A stretch of 64,000 nt of DNA from assembly GCF_026626705.1 (NCBI RefSeq), contig NZ_JAPNKC010000001.1, positions 1,798,001 through 1,862,000 of the forward strand, read 5' to 3'. This document shows positions 17,901 through 28,000 of the stretch, piece after piece. Both the position numbers and the translations under genes were made by a program. The DNA is from Pyxidicoccus sp. MSG2. GTDB taxonomy: Bacteria; Myxococcota; Myxococcia; Myxococcales; Myxococcaceae. The notes under the pieces were generated by a model, which was not told the origin of the DNA, did not search any database, and was given only the letters and a program-made list of their open reading frames with translations. Positions within the stretch are counted from its first letter, which is position 1. Each line of letters starts with the position of its first letter.

Positions 17901-19012
17901 TGCCCTCGGCCTTCGTCGAGCTGAAGGCTCTGCCGCTGACACCCAACGGCAAGGTGGACCGCAAGGCCCTGCCTGCTCCGGACTCGGCTCAGCCAGCGGC
18001 TTCCGACTTCGTCGCGCCACGCACGCCCACCGAGACGCTGCTGGCGGACCTCTGGGTCCAGTTGCTGGGCGTTCCCCGCGTCGGTGCCAACGACAACTTC
18101 TTCGAGCTCGGAGGCCACTCCCTGCTCGCCACCCAGGTCGTCTCCCGCCTCCGCACCGCACTGCAGGTGGAGCTGCCACTCCGTGCACTCTTCGAGGCTC
18201 CCACCGTCGCCGGCCTTGCCGCGCGCATCGACGCCTCGCGGGACTCCGCGCGGCGGAGCATGCCCGCCATCGCGCCCCAGCCACGCACGGCTCCGCCGCC
18301 GTTGTCCTTTGCCCAGCAGCGGCTGTGGTTCATCGACCAGTTGGAGCCCGGCGCCGCGACCTACAACATCCCCGCCGCCCTCCATCTGGAAGGAGCGCTG
18401 GACTCGGAGGCCTTGGAGCGCGCGCTGACCGACGTGGTGCGCCGTCACGAAGCCCTGCGCACCACCTTTGTCTCGCACGAAGGCCAGCCCGCTCAGTGCA
18501 TCCACGCCAGCGGTGCCTTCTCCCTGGCCCGGGTGGACCTGACGCACCTGTCCCGCTGCAACGGGAGGATGAGTCCCAGCGGTTGGCACGTGAAGAAGCA
18601 CTCCGCCCCTTCAATCTCGCCACCGGCCCGCTGCTGCGCGGCACCCTGCTCCGCCTGGACGCAGAAGCGCATGTGCTGCTGCTCGACATGCACCACATCG
18701 TCTCCGACGGTTGGTCCATGGGCGTGCTGGTGCGTGAAGTCGCGGCGCTCTACTCCGGCGCCTCGTTGCCGCGGCTCCCGGTGCAGTACGCCGACTACTC
18801 CGTCTGGCAGCGCGACTGGCTCCAGGGCGAGGTGCTGGAGGCCCAGCTCGGCTACTGGAAGCAGCAGCTCGCCGGTGCGCCGAACGTGCTGGAGCTGCCC
18901 ACGGACAGACCCCGGCCGCCTGTCTCGTCCCACCGTGGCGCCTGGCTGCCCGTGCGGCTGCCTCGGGACCTCTCCGAGTCCCTCAAGGCCCTCTCCAAGC
19001 GCCAGGGTCTGA
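11933..19012 (+). CDS. NRPS-2 reading-frame piece 1: modules 1-2 and start of module 3
   Basis: The frame as it stands runs 2,359 codons to a stop at 19012. Homology ends at about 18553, and the last 150 or so codons are out-of-frame noise (Cys/Ser/Arg-rich). Contents: the N-terminal leader helix, C-A-PCP (Phe code), C-A-PCP (Asn-like code) and the first part of the module 3 C domain. A gene finder may start this frame as far upstream as 9422; that extension overlaps NRPS-1 and is not real. Confidence 0.8.
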   Translation: MSLSPEQKRARLAELLRDKARSSRRAPVSFSQERMWLQERLEPGSAALSVPSAVRLSGALNVEALRRALQVLVDRHEALRTTFVEQDGQVSQLIAASRDVSLPVVDANGGELEAWRRLHEDAKQPFDLEQGPLLRAMLYRWAEREHLLLLNLHHIVSDGWTMGVLVRELGVLYPALAAGQPASLPPLPLQYADFAVWQRDWLQGETLDTQLGYWRQRLDPGAVLELPTDRPRAPDASTRGARHTVMLPPELLQSLQELARREGRTLFTLLLAAWQVLLSRYSGQDDVVVGAPVAGRNRSDLQGLIGLFVNTLALRTDLSGDPSFLELLGRVHETVLGAFAHQELPFEKVVEALRPERRLGVSPLFQVMFALQNAPLPPLDAPGLRMEAQPVDSGAAQVDLSLLATELPQGLRVAVVYRTDLFDAATVTRLLGHFQALLEGLAAHPERRLSELPLMDAAELRRVLVEWNGEPVPFSDGACIHHLFEAQVWRTPDATALRFGEDALTYRELEARSNQLAWHLRSLGVRPDTLVALHLERSFELVVAIFGVLKAGGAFVPLDPSYPAERLGFMLGDASVPLVITMGALANVLPSRGERRVLLDADASQLARQPRTPPASEVLAEHLAYVIYTSGSTGRPKGVMVAHRGMPNLVQDKSRTQGIEPGTHVLQFASLSFDAAVWETFGALLSGATLYLPSNEERMPGPALATLLRTREIHVATLPPTALSIMEPEGLMGLRTVVSAGEACSAELVTKWAPGRRFLNAYGPTEITVCASMAICAPDGQKPSIGGPLANVRFYVLDAHLRPVPTGVPGELFIGGVGLARGYLRRPELTAERFIPDAFSGVPGERLYRTGDLVRWKADGTLDYLGRTDFQVKLRGFRIELGEVEAALRAWPGVGDAVAVLRNDGSAGPRLIAYVVTSAETLDVRALRESLSQRLPEFMVPSAFVVLKALPLTPSGKVDRKALPAPDASQTSASEYLAPRTPTETLLADLWAQLLGVPRVGANDNFFELGGHSLLATRVIARLRALFGVELSLRELFSAPTLARLAEQVQQHRLAAVQGRVKPLLIPRARTGELPLSFAQQRLWLIDQLQPGSSAYNMPAFVRMEGQLDPEALRRAFHEVVQRHEALRTTFLQREGQPFQRIAPQVEVPLEVVDVDNEDLERQLQEDSLRPFDLATGPLLRARLLRLGPTEHVLALGMHHIVSDGWSMGVLVREVAALYSGASLPPLPVQYADYSAWQRDWLQGEVLDAQLGWWKQQLFDAPALLELPTDRPRPPVQSHRGAWLPVRLPRNLSESLKALSKRHGLTPFMTLLAGFQALLARYSDQEDIVVGAPIAGRTHSQTEGLIGFFVNSLALRARVDSRASFLALLEQVRHTTLGAYEHQDVPFEKLVEELRPQRSLSHSPLFQVSFTLQNTPMGPLELPGLKLRPLAPASLPAKFDLELALEETPEGFNGGLHYAADLFDAGTVARMATHLQSLLAAACEDATRPLASLPLMPTEERRQVLVEWNATVRDFPRDTCAHLLFEAQARRTPDATALRFGEEALTYRELDVRSNQLAHHLRSRGIGPDTLVALHLERSIELVVAIFGVLKAGGAFLPLDPSYPAERLGFMVADASVSLVITVQGLADSLPLGEARRVLLDADAQVLAKQPQTPPSPTATADNLAYVLYTSGSTGRPKGVMVMHRGLVHYLHWALQEYRVSLGQSAPVHTSVAFDATLTSLLTPLLAGGEVHLLPSTGELEALADSLRQHRHGLVKLTPAHLQVLLDLMQPEELARLEGAFVVGGEALPPATVERWQQLAPRVRLVNEYGPTETVVGCSIYDLNEGGVVNGVVPIGRPIANTALYVLDAQLQPVPIGVVGELFIGGQGVARGYLRRPELTAERFIPDAFSTLPGARMYRTGDRARFLPDGNLDFLGRRDGQVKLRGFRIELGEIEAALRAHPDVDDAVTVVREDGAVGPRLVAYVVPSAEAVDVRALRESLSRRMPEFMVPSAFVELKALPLTPNGKVDRKALPAPDSAQPAASDFVAPRTPTETLLADLWVQLLGVPRVGANDNFFELGGHSLLATQVVSRLRTALQVELPLRALFEAPTVAGLAARIDASRDSARRSMPAIAPQPRTAPPPLSFAQQRLWFIDQLEPGAATYNIPAALHLEGALDSEALERALTDVVRRHEALRTTFVSHEGQPAQCIHASGAFSLARVDLTHLSRCNGRMSPSGWHVKKHSAPSISPPARCCAAPCSAWTQKRMCCCSTCTTSSPTVGPWACWCVKSRRSTPAPRCRGSRCSTPTTPSGSATGSRARCWRPSSATGSSSSPVRRTCWSCPRTDPGRLSRPTVAPGCPCGCLGTSPSPSRPSPSARV

Positions 19013-22000
19013 CGCCCTTCATGACGCTGCTGGCCGGCTTCCAGTCCCTGCTGGCGCGCTACTCCGGTCAGGAGGACATCGTCGTCGGCTCGCCCATCGC
19101 CGGCCGCACCCACTCCCAGACCGAGGGCCTCATCGGCTTCTTCGTCAACACCCTGGTCCTGCGCACCCGCGTCGAGTCCCGCACCACCTTCCAGGAGTTG
19201 TTCGCTCGTGTGCGCGCCACCACCCTCGGCGCCTACGAACACCAGGACGTGCCCTTCGAGAAGCTCGTCGAGGAGCTGCGGCCCCAACGCAGCCTGAGTC
19301 ACTCGCCCCTGTTCCAGGTGGGCTTCACCCTCCAGAACACGCCCATGGGCCCACTGGAGCTGCCGGGAGTGAAGTTGCGCCCGCTGGCCCCGGCGTCACC
19401 ACCCGCCCGGTTTGACCTGAACCTCTCGCTGGAAGAGACGCCCGAGGGCTTCCGCGGCGGTTTCCACTACGCCACCGACTTGTTCGACGCCACCACCGTC
19501 GCGCGGATGGCCACGCACCTCCAAACGCTGCTGGAGGGCATCGCCACGCATCCGGAGCGGCGCCTGTCCGAGCTCCCGCTGATGGACGCGGCCGAGCGGC
19601 AACGCGTGCTGGTGGAGTGGAATGCCACCGCCCGCGACTTCCCCCGCGACACCTGCGCCCACGTCCTCTTCGAAGCCCAGGTCCAGCGCGTTCCTGACGC
19701 CACGGCCCTGCGCTTCGCCCACGACTCGCTCACCTATCGGGAGCTGGACGCTCGCGCCAATCAACTTGCCTGGCAGCTGCGCTCGCTGGGCATCGGCCCC
19801 GACAGCCTCGTCGCGCTCCATCTGGAGCGCTCCATCGAGCTGGTGGTCGCCATCTTCGGCGTCCTCAAGGCCGGCGGTGCCTTCCTTCCACTGGACCCCA
19901 GCTACCCCGCGGAGCGCCTCGGCTTCATGCTCTCCGACTCGGCCGCATCGGTCGTTGTCACGACAGTGCACCTGTCGGCGGCGCTGCCTTCTCGGGGAGA
20001 ACGGCGCGTGCTGCTCGACGCGAATGCGCAGGTGCTCGCGAAGCAGCCCCAGACGCCTCCCACGTCCACTGTGACGGCCGAAAACCTCGCCTACGTCCTC
20101 TACACCTCCGGCAGCACCGGCCGTCCCAAGGGCGTCATGGTGATGCACCGTGGCCTCGTCCATTACCTCCACTGGGCCCTGCGCGAGTACCGCGTCTCCC
20201 TGGGGCAGAGCGCTCCGGTCCACACCTCCGTCGCCTTCGACGCCACCCTCACCAGCCTCCTCACTCCCCTGCTCGCTGGCGGGGAAGTGCACCTGCTTCC
20301 CTCCACGGGTGAGCTGGAAGCCCTCGCGGACTCTCTGCAGCAGCACCGCCACGGCCTCGTCAAGCTCACCCCCGCTCACCTCCAGGTGCTGCTGGACCTG
20401 ATGCAGCCAGAGGAACTGGCACGGCTGGAGGGCGCCTTCGTCGTCGGCGGCGAGGCCCTGCCTCCCGCAACCGTGGAGCGCTGGCAGCAGCTCGCGCCTC
20501 GCGTCCGCCTCGTCAACGAGTACGGCCCCACCGAAACCGTCGTCGGCTGCTCCATCTACGACTTGAACGCGGGCGGCGTCGTCAACGGCATCGTCCCCAT
20601 CGGCCGGCCCATCGCCAACACCGCGCTGTACGTCCTGGATGCTCAGCTCCAGCCGGTGCCTGTCGGCGTCGTGGGAGAGCTCTTCATCGGCGGCCAGGGC
20701 GTGGCTCGCGGCTACCTGCGCCGCCCGGAGCTCACCGCCGAGCGCTTCATCCCCGACGCCTTCAGCACCGCGCCCGGTGCCCGCCTCTACCGCACGGGAG
20801 ACCTCGCGCGCTGGCAGGACTCCGGCGAGCTGGAGTACCTGGGCCGCGCTGACTTCCAGGTGAAGCTGCGCGGCTTCCGCATCGAGCTCGGTGAAGTCGA
20901 GTCCGCTCTGCGCGCCCACCCGGGAGTCGGCGACGCAGTGGCCATGGTGCGCCAAGACGGTGTGGCGGGCCCCAAGCTCGTCGCCTACGTCGTTCCCACC
21001 GATGGCAGCACCTCTGACACCCAGGCCCTGCGCGCCTTCCTGTCCGAGCGACTGCCCGAGTTCATGGTGCCCTCGGCGCTCGTCGCGCTCCAGGCCCTGC
21101 CCCTGACGCCCAACGGCAAGGTGGACCGCAAGGCCCTGCCTGCTCCGGACGCATCCCAGGCCTCGGCCTCCGAGTACCTCGCGCCACGCACGCCCATCGA
21201 GACGCTGCTGGCGGACCTCTGGTCACAACTCCTCGGCGTCCCCCGCGTCGGAGCCAACGACAACTTCTTCGAGCTGGGCGGCCACTCCCTGCTCGCCACC
21301 CAGGTTGTCTCCCGCCTCCGCTCCCTCTTCAGCGTCGAACTGTCCCTGCGCGAGCTGTTCTCCCATCCCACGCTCGCCCAGCTCGCCATGCAGGTGGAGT
21401 CCAGTCGCAGGGAGGCCCAGGGCCTGGCGCAGCCTCCGCTCCTCCCCGTGCCTCGCACGGAGGCGCTGCCTCTCTCGTTCGCCCAGCAGCGCCTGTGGTT
21501 CATCGACCAGTTGGAGCCAGGAAGTCCCCTCTACAGCATCCCCATGTCGCTGCGCCTGGAAGGGGTCCTGGACTCGAACGCGCTGGAGCGCGCCCTGGCC
21601 GGGGTGGTGCACCGTCACGAAGCCCTGCGCACCACCTTCGTCTCACGCGATGGCCAGCCCGTTCAGCGCGTCCACGCCAGCGGCGACTTCACCCTGGCCC
21701 GGGTGGACCTGACGCACCTTTCTCCGCTGCAACGGGAGGAAGAATCCCGGCGGCTGGCACGTGAAGAGGCACTCCGTCCCTTCAACCTCGCCACCGGTCC
21801 GCTGCTGCGCGGCACGCTGCTGCGCCTGGACGCTGAAGCGCACGTGCTGCTGCTCGACATGCACCACATCGTCTCCGACGGTTGGTCCATGGGTGTGCTG
21901 GTACGTGAGGTGGCCGCCCTCTACTCCGGTGCCGCACTGCCACCGCTGCCCGTGCAGTACGCCGACTACTCCGCCTGGCAGCGTGGCTGGCTCCAGGGCG

Positions 22001-25000
22001 AGGCCCTCGAGACGCACCTCTCCTGGTGGCGGGAGCACCTCCACGGCGCGCCTCGGTTGCTGGAGCTCCCCGCCGACTTCCCGCGTCCCGCTGTCCAGGG
22101 TGTCCGCGGCAGCCTGCTCACGCGCGTGCTGCCTCGCGAGCTGGCCGACTCGCTCCAGTCCCTCTCCCGCCGCGAGGGCACCACCCTCTTCATGGCCCTG
22201 CTCGCCGGCTTCGAGGTGGTCCTCTCGAGGTACTCGGGGCAGGACGACTTCGTCATCGGCACGGACATCGCCAACCGCAACCGGGCGGAGACCGAGGGGC
22301 TCATCGGCTTCTTCATCAACCAGCTCGCGCTGCGTGCGCGGTTGGAGGGGAGCCCGACCTTCCGCGAGCTGCTCGGCCGCGTGCGCGACACCACGCTGGG
22401 GGCCTATGCCCACCAGGACCTGCCCTTCGAAGAGCTGGTCAAGGTCCTCAACCCCGAGCGCAGCCTGGGCCACGCGCCCCTCTTCCAGGTGAAGCTGGTC
22501 CTCCAGAATCAGCCCGCCTCCGAGTTGAAGGTCCCCGGCCTGACCCTGCGCTCCGAGGGCGCCGGCACCAGCGTCTCGCGCCTGGACCTCACCCTCTTCG
22601 TCGTCCAGACGGCGCAGGGCCTGACCTGCGCCTGCGAGTACCGCACGGACCTCTTCGAGGCGGCGACCATCGACCGGATGGTGCGGCACCTCGGCACGGT
22701 GCTGGAGCACGCGGCGGCGCGGCCCGAGGCGCGGGTGTCCGGCCTGCCGTTGATGTCGCCCGAGGAGCAGCGCCAGTTGCTGTTGGAGTGGAACGCCACC
22801 GCCCGCGACTTCCCCCGCGACACGTGCGCCCACCTCCTCTTCGAAGCCCAGGTCCAGCGCACTCCCGATGCCGTCGCCCTGCGCTTCGGCCACGACGCCC
22901 TCACCTACCGGGAGCTGGACGTTCGCGCCAACCAGCTCGCTCACCACCTGCGCTCTCAGGGCATCGGCCCCGACACCCTCGTCGCGCTCCATCTCGATCG
23001 CTCCATCGAGCTGGTGGTCGCCATCTTCGGTGTCCTCAAGGCCGGCGGAGCCTTCCTCCCGCTGGACCCCAGCTACCCCGCCGAGCGTCTCGGCTTCATG
23101 CTCTCCGACTCGGCGGCTCCGGTTGTTGTCACCGTGGAGCGTCTCGCGGACGAACTGCCCTCACGAGGTGAGCTGTATGTGCTGCTCGACGCGGATGCGC
23201 CGCTGCTCGCGCGACAGCCCCAGACGCCTCCTATTCCCACGGTAACGGTCGAGAACCTCGCCTACGTCCTCTACACCTCCGGCAGCACCGGACGCCCCAA
23301 GGGCGTCATGGTGATGCACCGTGGCCTCGTCCATTACCTCCACTGGGCCCTGCGCGAGTACCGCGTCTCCCAGGGGCAGAGTGCCCCCGTCCACACCTCC
23401 GTCGCCTTCGACGCCACCCTCACCAGCCTCCTCACTCCCCTGCTCGCTGGCGGGGAAGTGCACCTGCTGCCTTCAGGCAAGGACCTGGAAGCCCTCGCGG
23501 ACTCTCTGCGGCAACACCGCCATGGCCTCGTCAAGCTCACCCCCGCTCACCTCCAGGTGCTGTTGGACCTGATGCAGCCAGAGGAACTGGCACGGCTGGA
23601 AGGCGCCTTCGTCGTCGGCGGCGAGGCCCTGCCTCCCGCAACCGTTGAGCGCTGGCAGCGACTCGCGCCTCGCGTCCGCCTCGTCAACGAGTACGGCCCC
23701 ACCGAAACCGTCGTTGGCTGCTCCATCTACGACTTGAATGAGGGCGGCGTCGTCAACGGCATCGTCCCCATCGGCCGGCCCATCGCCAACACCGCGCTGT
23801 ACGTCCTGGACGCCCAGCTCCAACCGGTGCCCGTCGGCGTCGTGGGTGAGCTCTTCATCGGCGGCCAGGGCGTGGCTCGCGGCTACCTGCGCCGCCCGGA
23901 GCTCACCGCCGAGCGCTTCATCCCAGACGCCTTCAGCACCGCGCCCGGTGCTCGCCTCTACCGCACGGGAGACCGTGCGCGCTTCCTCCCCGACGGCAAC
24001 CTCGACTTCCTCGGCCGCCGTGACGGGCAGGTGAAGCTGCGCGGCTTCCGCATCGAGCTGGGCGAAATCGAGGCCGCGCTGCGTGCCCATCCGGACGTTG
24101 ACGACGCGGTGGCCGTGGTGCGCGAAGACGGTGCCGTGGGCCCGAGGCTCGTCGCCTACGTCGTGCCCTCGGCGGAAGCCGTGGACGTCCGCGCCCTGCG
24201 CGAGTCCCTCTCCCGGCGGATGCCCGAGTTCATGGTGCCCTCGGCCTTCGTCGAGCTGAAGGCCCTGCCCCTGACGCCCAACGGCAAGGTGGACCGCAAG
24301 GCCCTGCCTGCTCCGGACTCGGCTCAGCCAGCGGCTTCCGAGTACCTCGCGCCACGCACGCCCACCGAGACACTGCTGGCGGACCTCTGGGTCCAGTTGC
24401 TGGGCGTCGACCGCGTGGGCGCCAACGACGACTTCTTCGAGCTGGGCGGCCACTCCCTGCTCGCCACCCAGGTCGTCTCCCGCCTCCGCTCGCTCTTCGG
24501 CGTCGAGCTGTCCCTGCGCGAGCTCTTCTCCCATCCCACCCTCGCGCAGCTCGCCATGCAGGTGGAGGCGAGTCGCAGGGAGGCCCAGGGCCTGGAGCTG
24601 CCCCCGCTCGCCCCGGTGCCTCGCACCGGAGAACTGCCCCTCTCCTTCGCCCAGCAGCGCCTGTGGATCATCGACCAACTGGAGCCCAACGAATCCACGT
24701 ACAACCTGCCCGCGGCGCTGCGCCTGGAGGGCATGCTGGACGCGGAGGCCCTGGAGCGCGCCCTGGCCGACGTGATGCACCGTCACGAGGCCCTGCGCAC
24801 CACCTTCGCTTCACACGACGGACAGCCCACGCAGCGCATCCATGCCAGCGGCGACTTCACCCTGGCCCGGGTGGACCTGACGCATCTTTCTCCGCCGCAA
24901 CGGGAGGAAGAGGCCCGACGACTGGCGCACGAGGACGCACTCCGCCCCTTCAATCTCGCCACCGGCCCGCTGCTGCGCGGCACGCTGCTCCACCTCGGTG

Positions 25001-28000
25001 CTGAAGCGCACGTGCTGCTTCTCAACATGCACCACATCGTCTCCGACGGTTGGTCCATGGGTGTGCTCGTGCGCGAGGTGGTCGCCCTCTACTCCGGCGC
25101 CTCGCTGCCGCCGCTGCCGGTGCAGTACGCCGACTACGCCATCTGGCAGCGGGGCTGGCTCCAGGGCGAGGTGCTGGACGCGCAGCTCGGCTACTGGAAG
25201 CAGCAGCTCGCGGAGGCTCCCGCGCTCCTGGAGCTACCCACCGACAAGCCCCGCCCGCCCGTCCAGTCCTTCCAGGGCGGCATCGTCCCATTCTCGCTCT
25301 CCCGCGACTTCTCGGACGAACTGCGGGCCGCGTGCCAGCGACACGGCGTGACGCCGTTCATGTTCCTGCTCGCCGCCTTCCAGGTGCTGCTGCATCGCTA
25401 CTCCGGCCAGGAGGACATCGTCGTCGGTTCGCCCATCGCCGGCCGCAACCGCGCGGAGACAGAGGGCCTCATCGGCTTCTTCGTCAACACCCTCGTCCTG
25501 CGCTCCCGCATGGCCCTGGGGGATTCGTTCCTCTCGCTGTTGCAGCACGTCCGCGAAAACACCCTGGACGCCTACGAGCACCAGGACGTGCCCTTCGAGA
25601 AGCTCGTCGAGGAACTGCGGCCCGAGCGCAGCCTCAGCTACTCGCCGCTGTTCCAGGTCATGTGCTCCCTCCAGAACGTGCCCCGGGAAGCGCTGGAGCT
25701 GCCGGGGCTGCGCCTGAGCCCCGTGGAGCTCGACGACGTCCCCGCGAAGTTCGACCTGGACCTCACCCTGGCGGAGTCCCCCCAGGGCCTCAGCGGCGCG
25801 CTCCTCTATGCCACCGCGCTCTTCGAGCCCGCGACCGCGGCCCGCATGGTGGAGCACCTGCGCACGCTGCTGCGCGCCGCCGTGGCCAGTCCCGAGCTGC
25901 GCCTCTCCTCTCTGCCACTGATGGACGAGGCCGAGCTGCGCCGGGTGCTCGTGGAGTGGAACGACACCGCCTCGGAGTTCCCAGCGGACGTCAGCGTCCA
26001 CCACCTCTTCTCCGCGCAGGCCGCGCTCTCGCCTGACGCCCTCGCCGCGCTCGCGGACTCGGGCTCGCTCACCTACGCCGAGCTCGACGCGCGCTCCAGC
26101 CTGCTGGCCACGCACCTGCGGCAGCTCGGCGTGCGTCCCGGCTCGCTCGTCGCCGTCTGCATGGAGCGCGCGCTGGAGCTGCCCGTGGCGCTCCTCGGCG
26201 TGCTCAAGGCCGGTGGCGCCTACGTGCCCCTGGACCCGGCCTACCCGCGTGAGCGCCTGGCCTTCATGCTCCAGGACGCCGCCGCCCCGGTGCTGCTCAC
26301 CCAGCGCCACCTCCAGGGGCTGCTGCCCGAAGGCCCCACCGTCTTCTGCGTCGACACCGACCTGCGCGACGCCCCGGCCGCTCCGAGCACCGACGTGCCT
26401 CCGGAGAGCGCCGCCTACGTCATCTACACCTCGGGCAGCACTGGCAGGCCCAAGGGCACCGTCATCTCGCACCGCTCCCTCGCCAACCACGCCTCGTGGA
26501 TGCGCTCCATGTACGGCCTGGGCCCGGGTGAGCGGACGCTCCAGCGCACCGCGCTGAGCTTCGACGTCTCCGTCGCCGAGCTCTTCTCCGCCCTCCTCAA
26601 CGGAGCCACCGTCGTGCTGGCCCCGCCGGAGGCCCATCGCGATGCCGCCGTCCTGCTGGCGAGCCTCGTGCGCCATCACGTCACGGTGCTCCAGTTGGTG
26701 CCCTCGCACCTGCGCGTGCTGCTGGACGAGCCCGCCCTGCGCAACGCCACGCGGCTTCGCTGGCTCATCGCTGGCGGCGAGGCACTGCCCGCGGACGTGC
26801 CTCCCCGCGTGCGCGAGGTGCTGCCGCACGTGTGCCTGCACAACAGCTACGGCCCCACCGAGGCCACCATCGACGCCACCTGGTGGCACGTGGAGGACGC
26901 GTTCTCCGGACCCGTGGCGCCCATTGGCCGGCCCATGGCCAACACGCAGACCTACGTCCTGGATACGGGCCTGCGGCCGGTGCCCACCGGAGTGCCCGGC
27001 GAGCTGTACCTGGGCGGCGTGGGCCTCGCCTGGGGCTACCTGCACCGGCCGGACCTCACCGCGGAGCGCTTCGTCCCCAACCCCTTCAGCGCCGAGCCCG
27101 GAGCACGCCTGTACCGCACCGGTGACAAGGTGCGCTGGCGGGCGGACGGCACGCTCGACTTCATCGGCCGCATCGACTCCCAGGTGAAGCTGCGCGGCCT
27201 GCGCATCGAGCTGGGGGAAATCGAGTCCGCGCTGCGCGCCCACCCGAACGTCGCGGACGCAGTGACGCTGGTGCGCGAAGACGGAGCCGGCCCCAGGCTC
27301 GTGGCCTACGTCGTACCCACCGAAGGCCTCACACCAGACACCCAGGCCCTGCGCACCTTCCTGTCCGAGCGACTGCCCGAGTTCATGGTGCCCACGGCGC
27401 TCGTCGTGCTCCAGGTCCTGCCGCTGCTGCCCAACGGCAAGGTGGACCGCAAGGCCCTGCCCGCTCCGGACGCCCCGCGGCGAGACACCGCCGACTTCGC
27501 CGAGCCGCGCACGCCCGAGGAGAAGACCCTGGCCATCCTCTGGGCGGAGCTGCTCGGAGTGCCCCGCGTCGGGCTGCACGACAACTTCTTCGAGCTGGGC
27601 GGCGACTCCATCCTCTCCATCCAGCTCGTCTCTCGTGCGCGGCAGGCCGGCCTGCATCTGGCCGCCAACCACATCTTCCAGCACCAGACGCTGGAGGCCC
27701 TTGCGCGCATGGTGAAGCGAGAGGCCCACGTCCAGGCCGAGCAGGGCCTGGTGCAGGGCACCGTGCCGCTGACGCCCATCCAGCTCGAATTCTTCGAGCA
27801 GCCGCCCGCACTGCCGCACCACTACAACCAGGCCGTCCTCCTCGCCGCGCGCGGGACGGTGGACGTGCCGTGCGCGGAGCAGGCGCTCCAGGCGCTGGTG
27901 GCCCATCACGACTCACTGCGCCTGCGCTTCGCGTGCGGGGCGGACGGCGTGTGGCGACAGGAGCTCGCGGGCCTCGAAGCCCCCGTGCGGCTGGAGCAGG

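Larger units (their letters stand above)
18293..21402 (+). other. NRPS-2 module 3: C-A-PCP, Asn-like, frameshifted C
   Basis: The C domain is broken at 18552-18554, and HHIVSDG at 18691-18711 is in the new frame. A domain about 19600-21144 has the same pocket as module 2 (D-A-T-K-V-G-E-V-G). After RTGD (about 20803) its C-terminal subdomain differs from modules 2 and 4 (RWQDSGELEYLG in place of RFLPDGNLDFLG) and resembles module 5. A10 Lys 21118; PCP Ser 21286. Confidence 0.82.
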
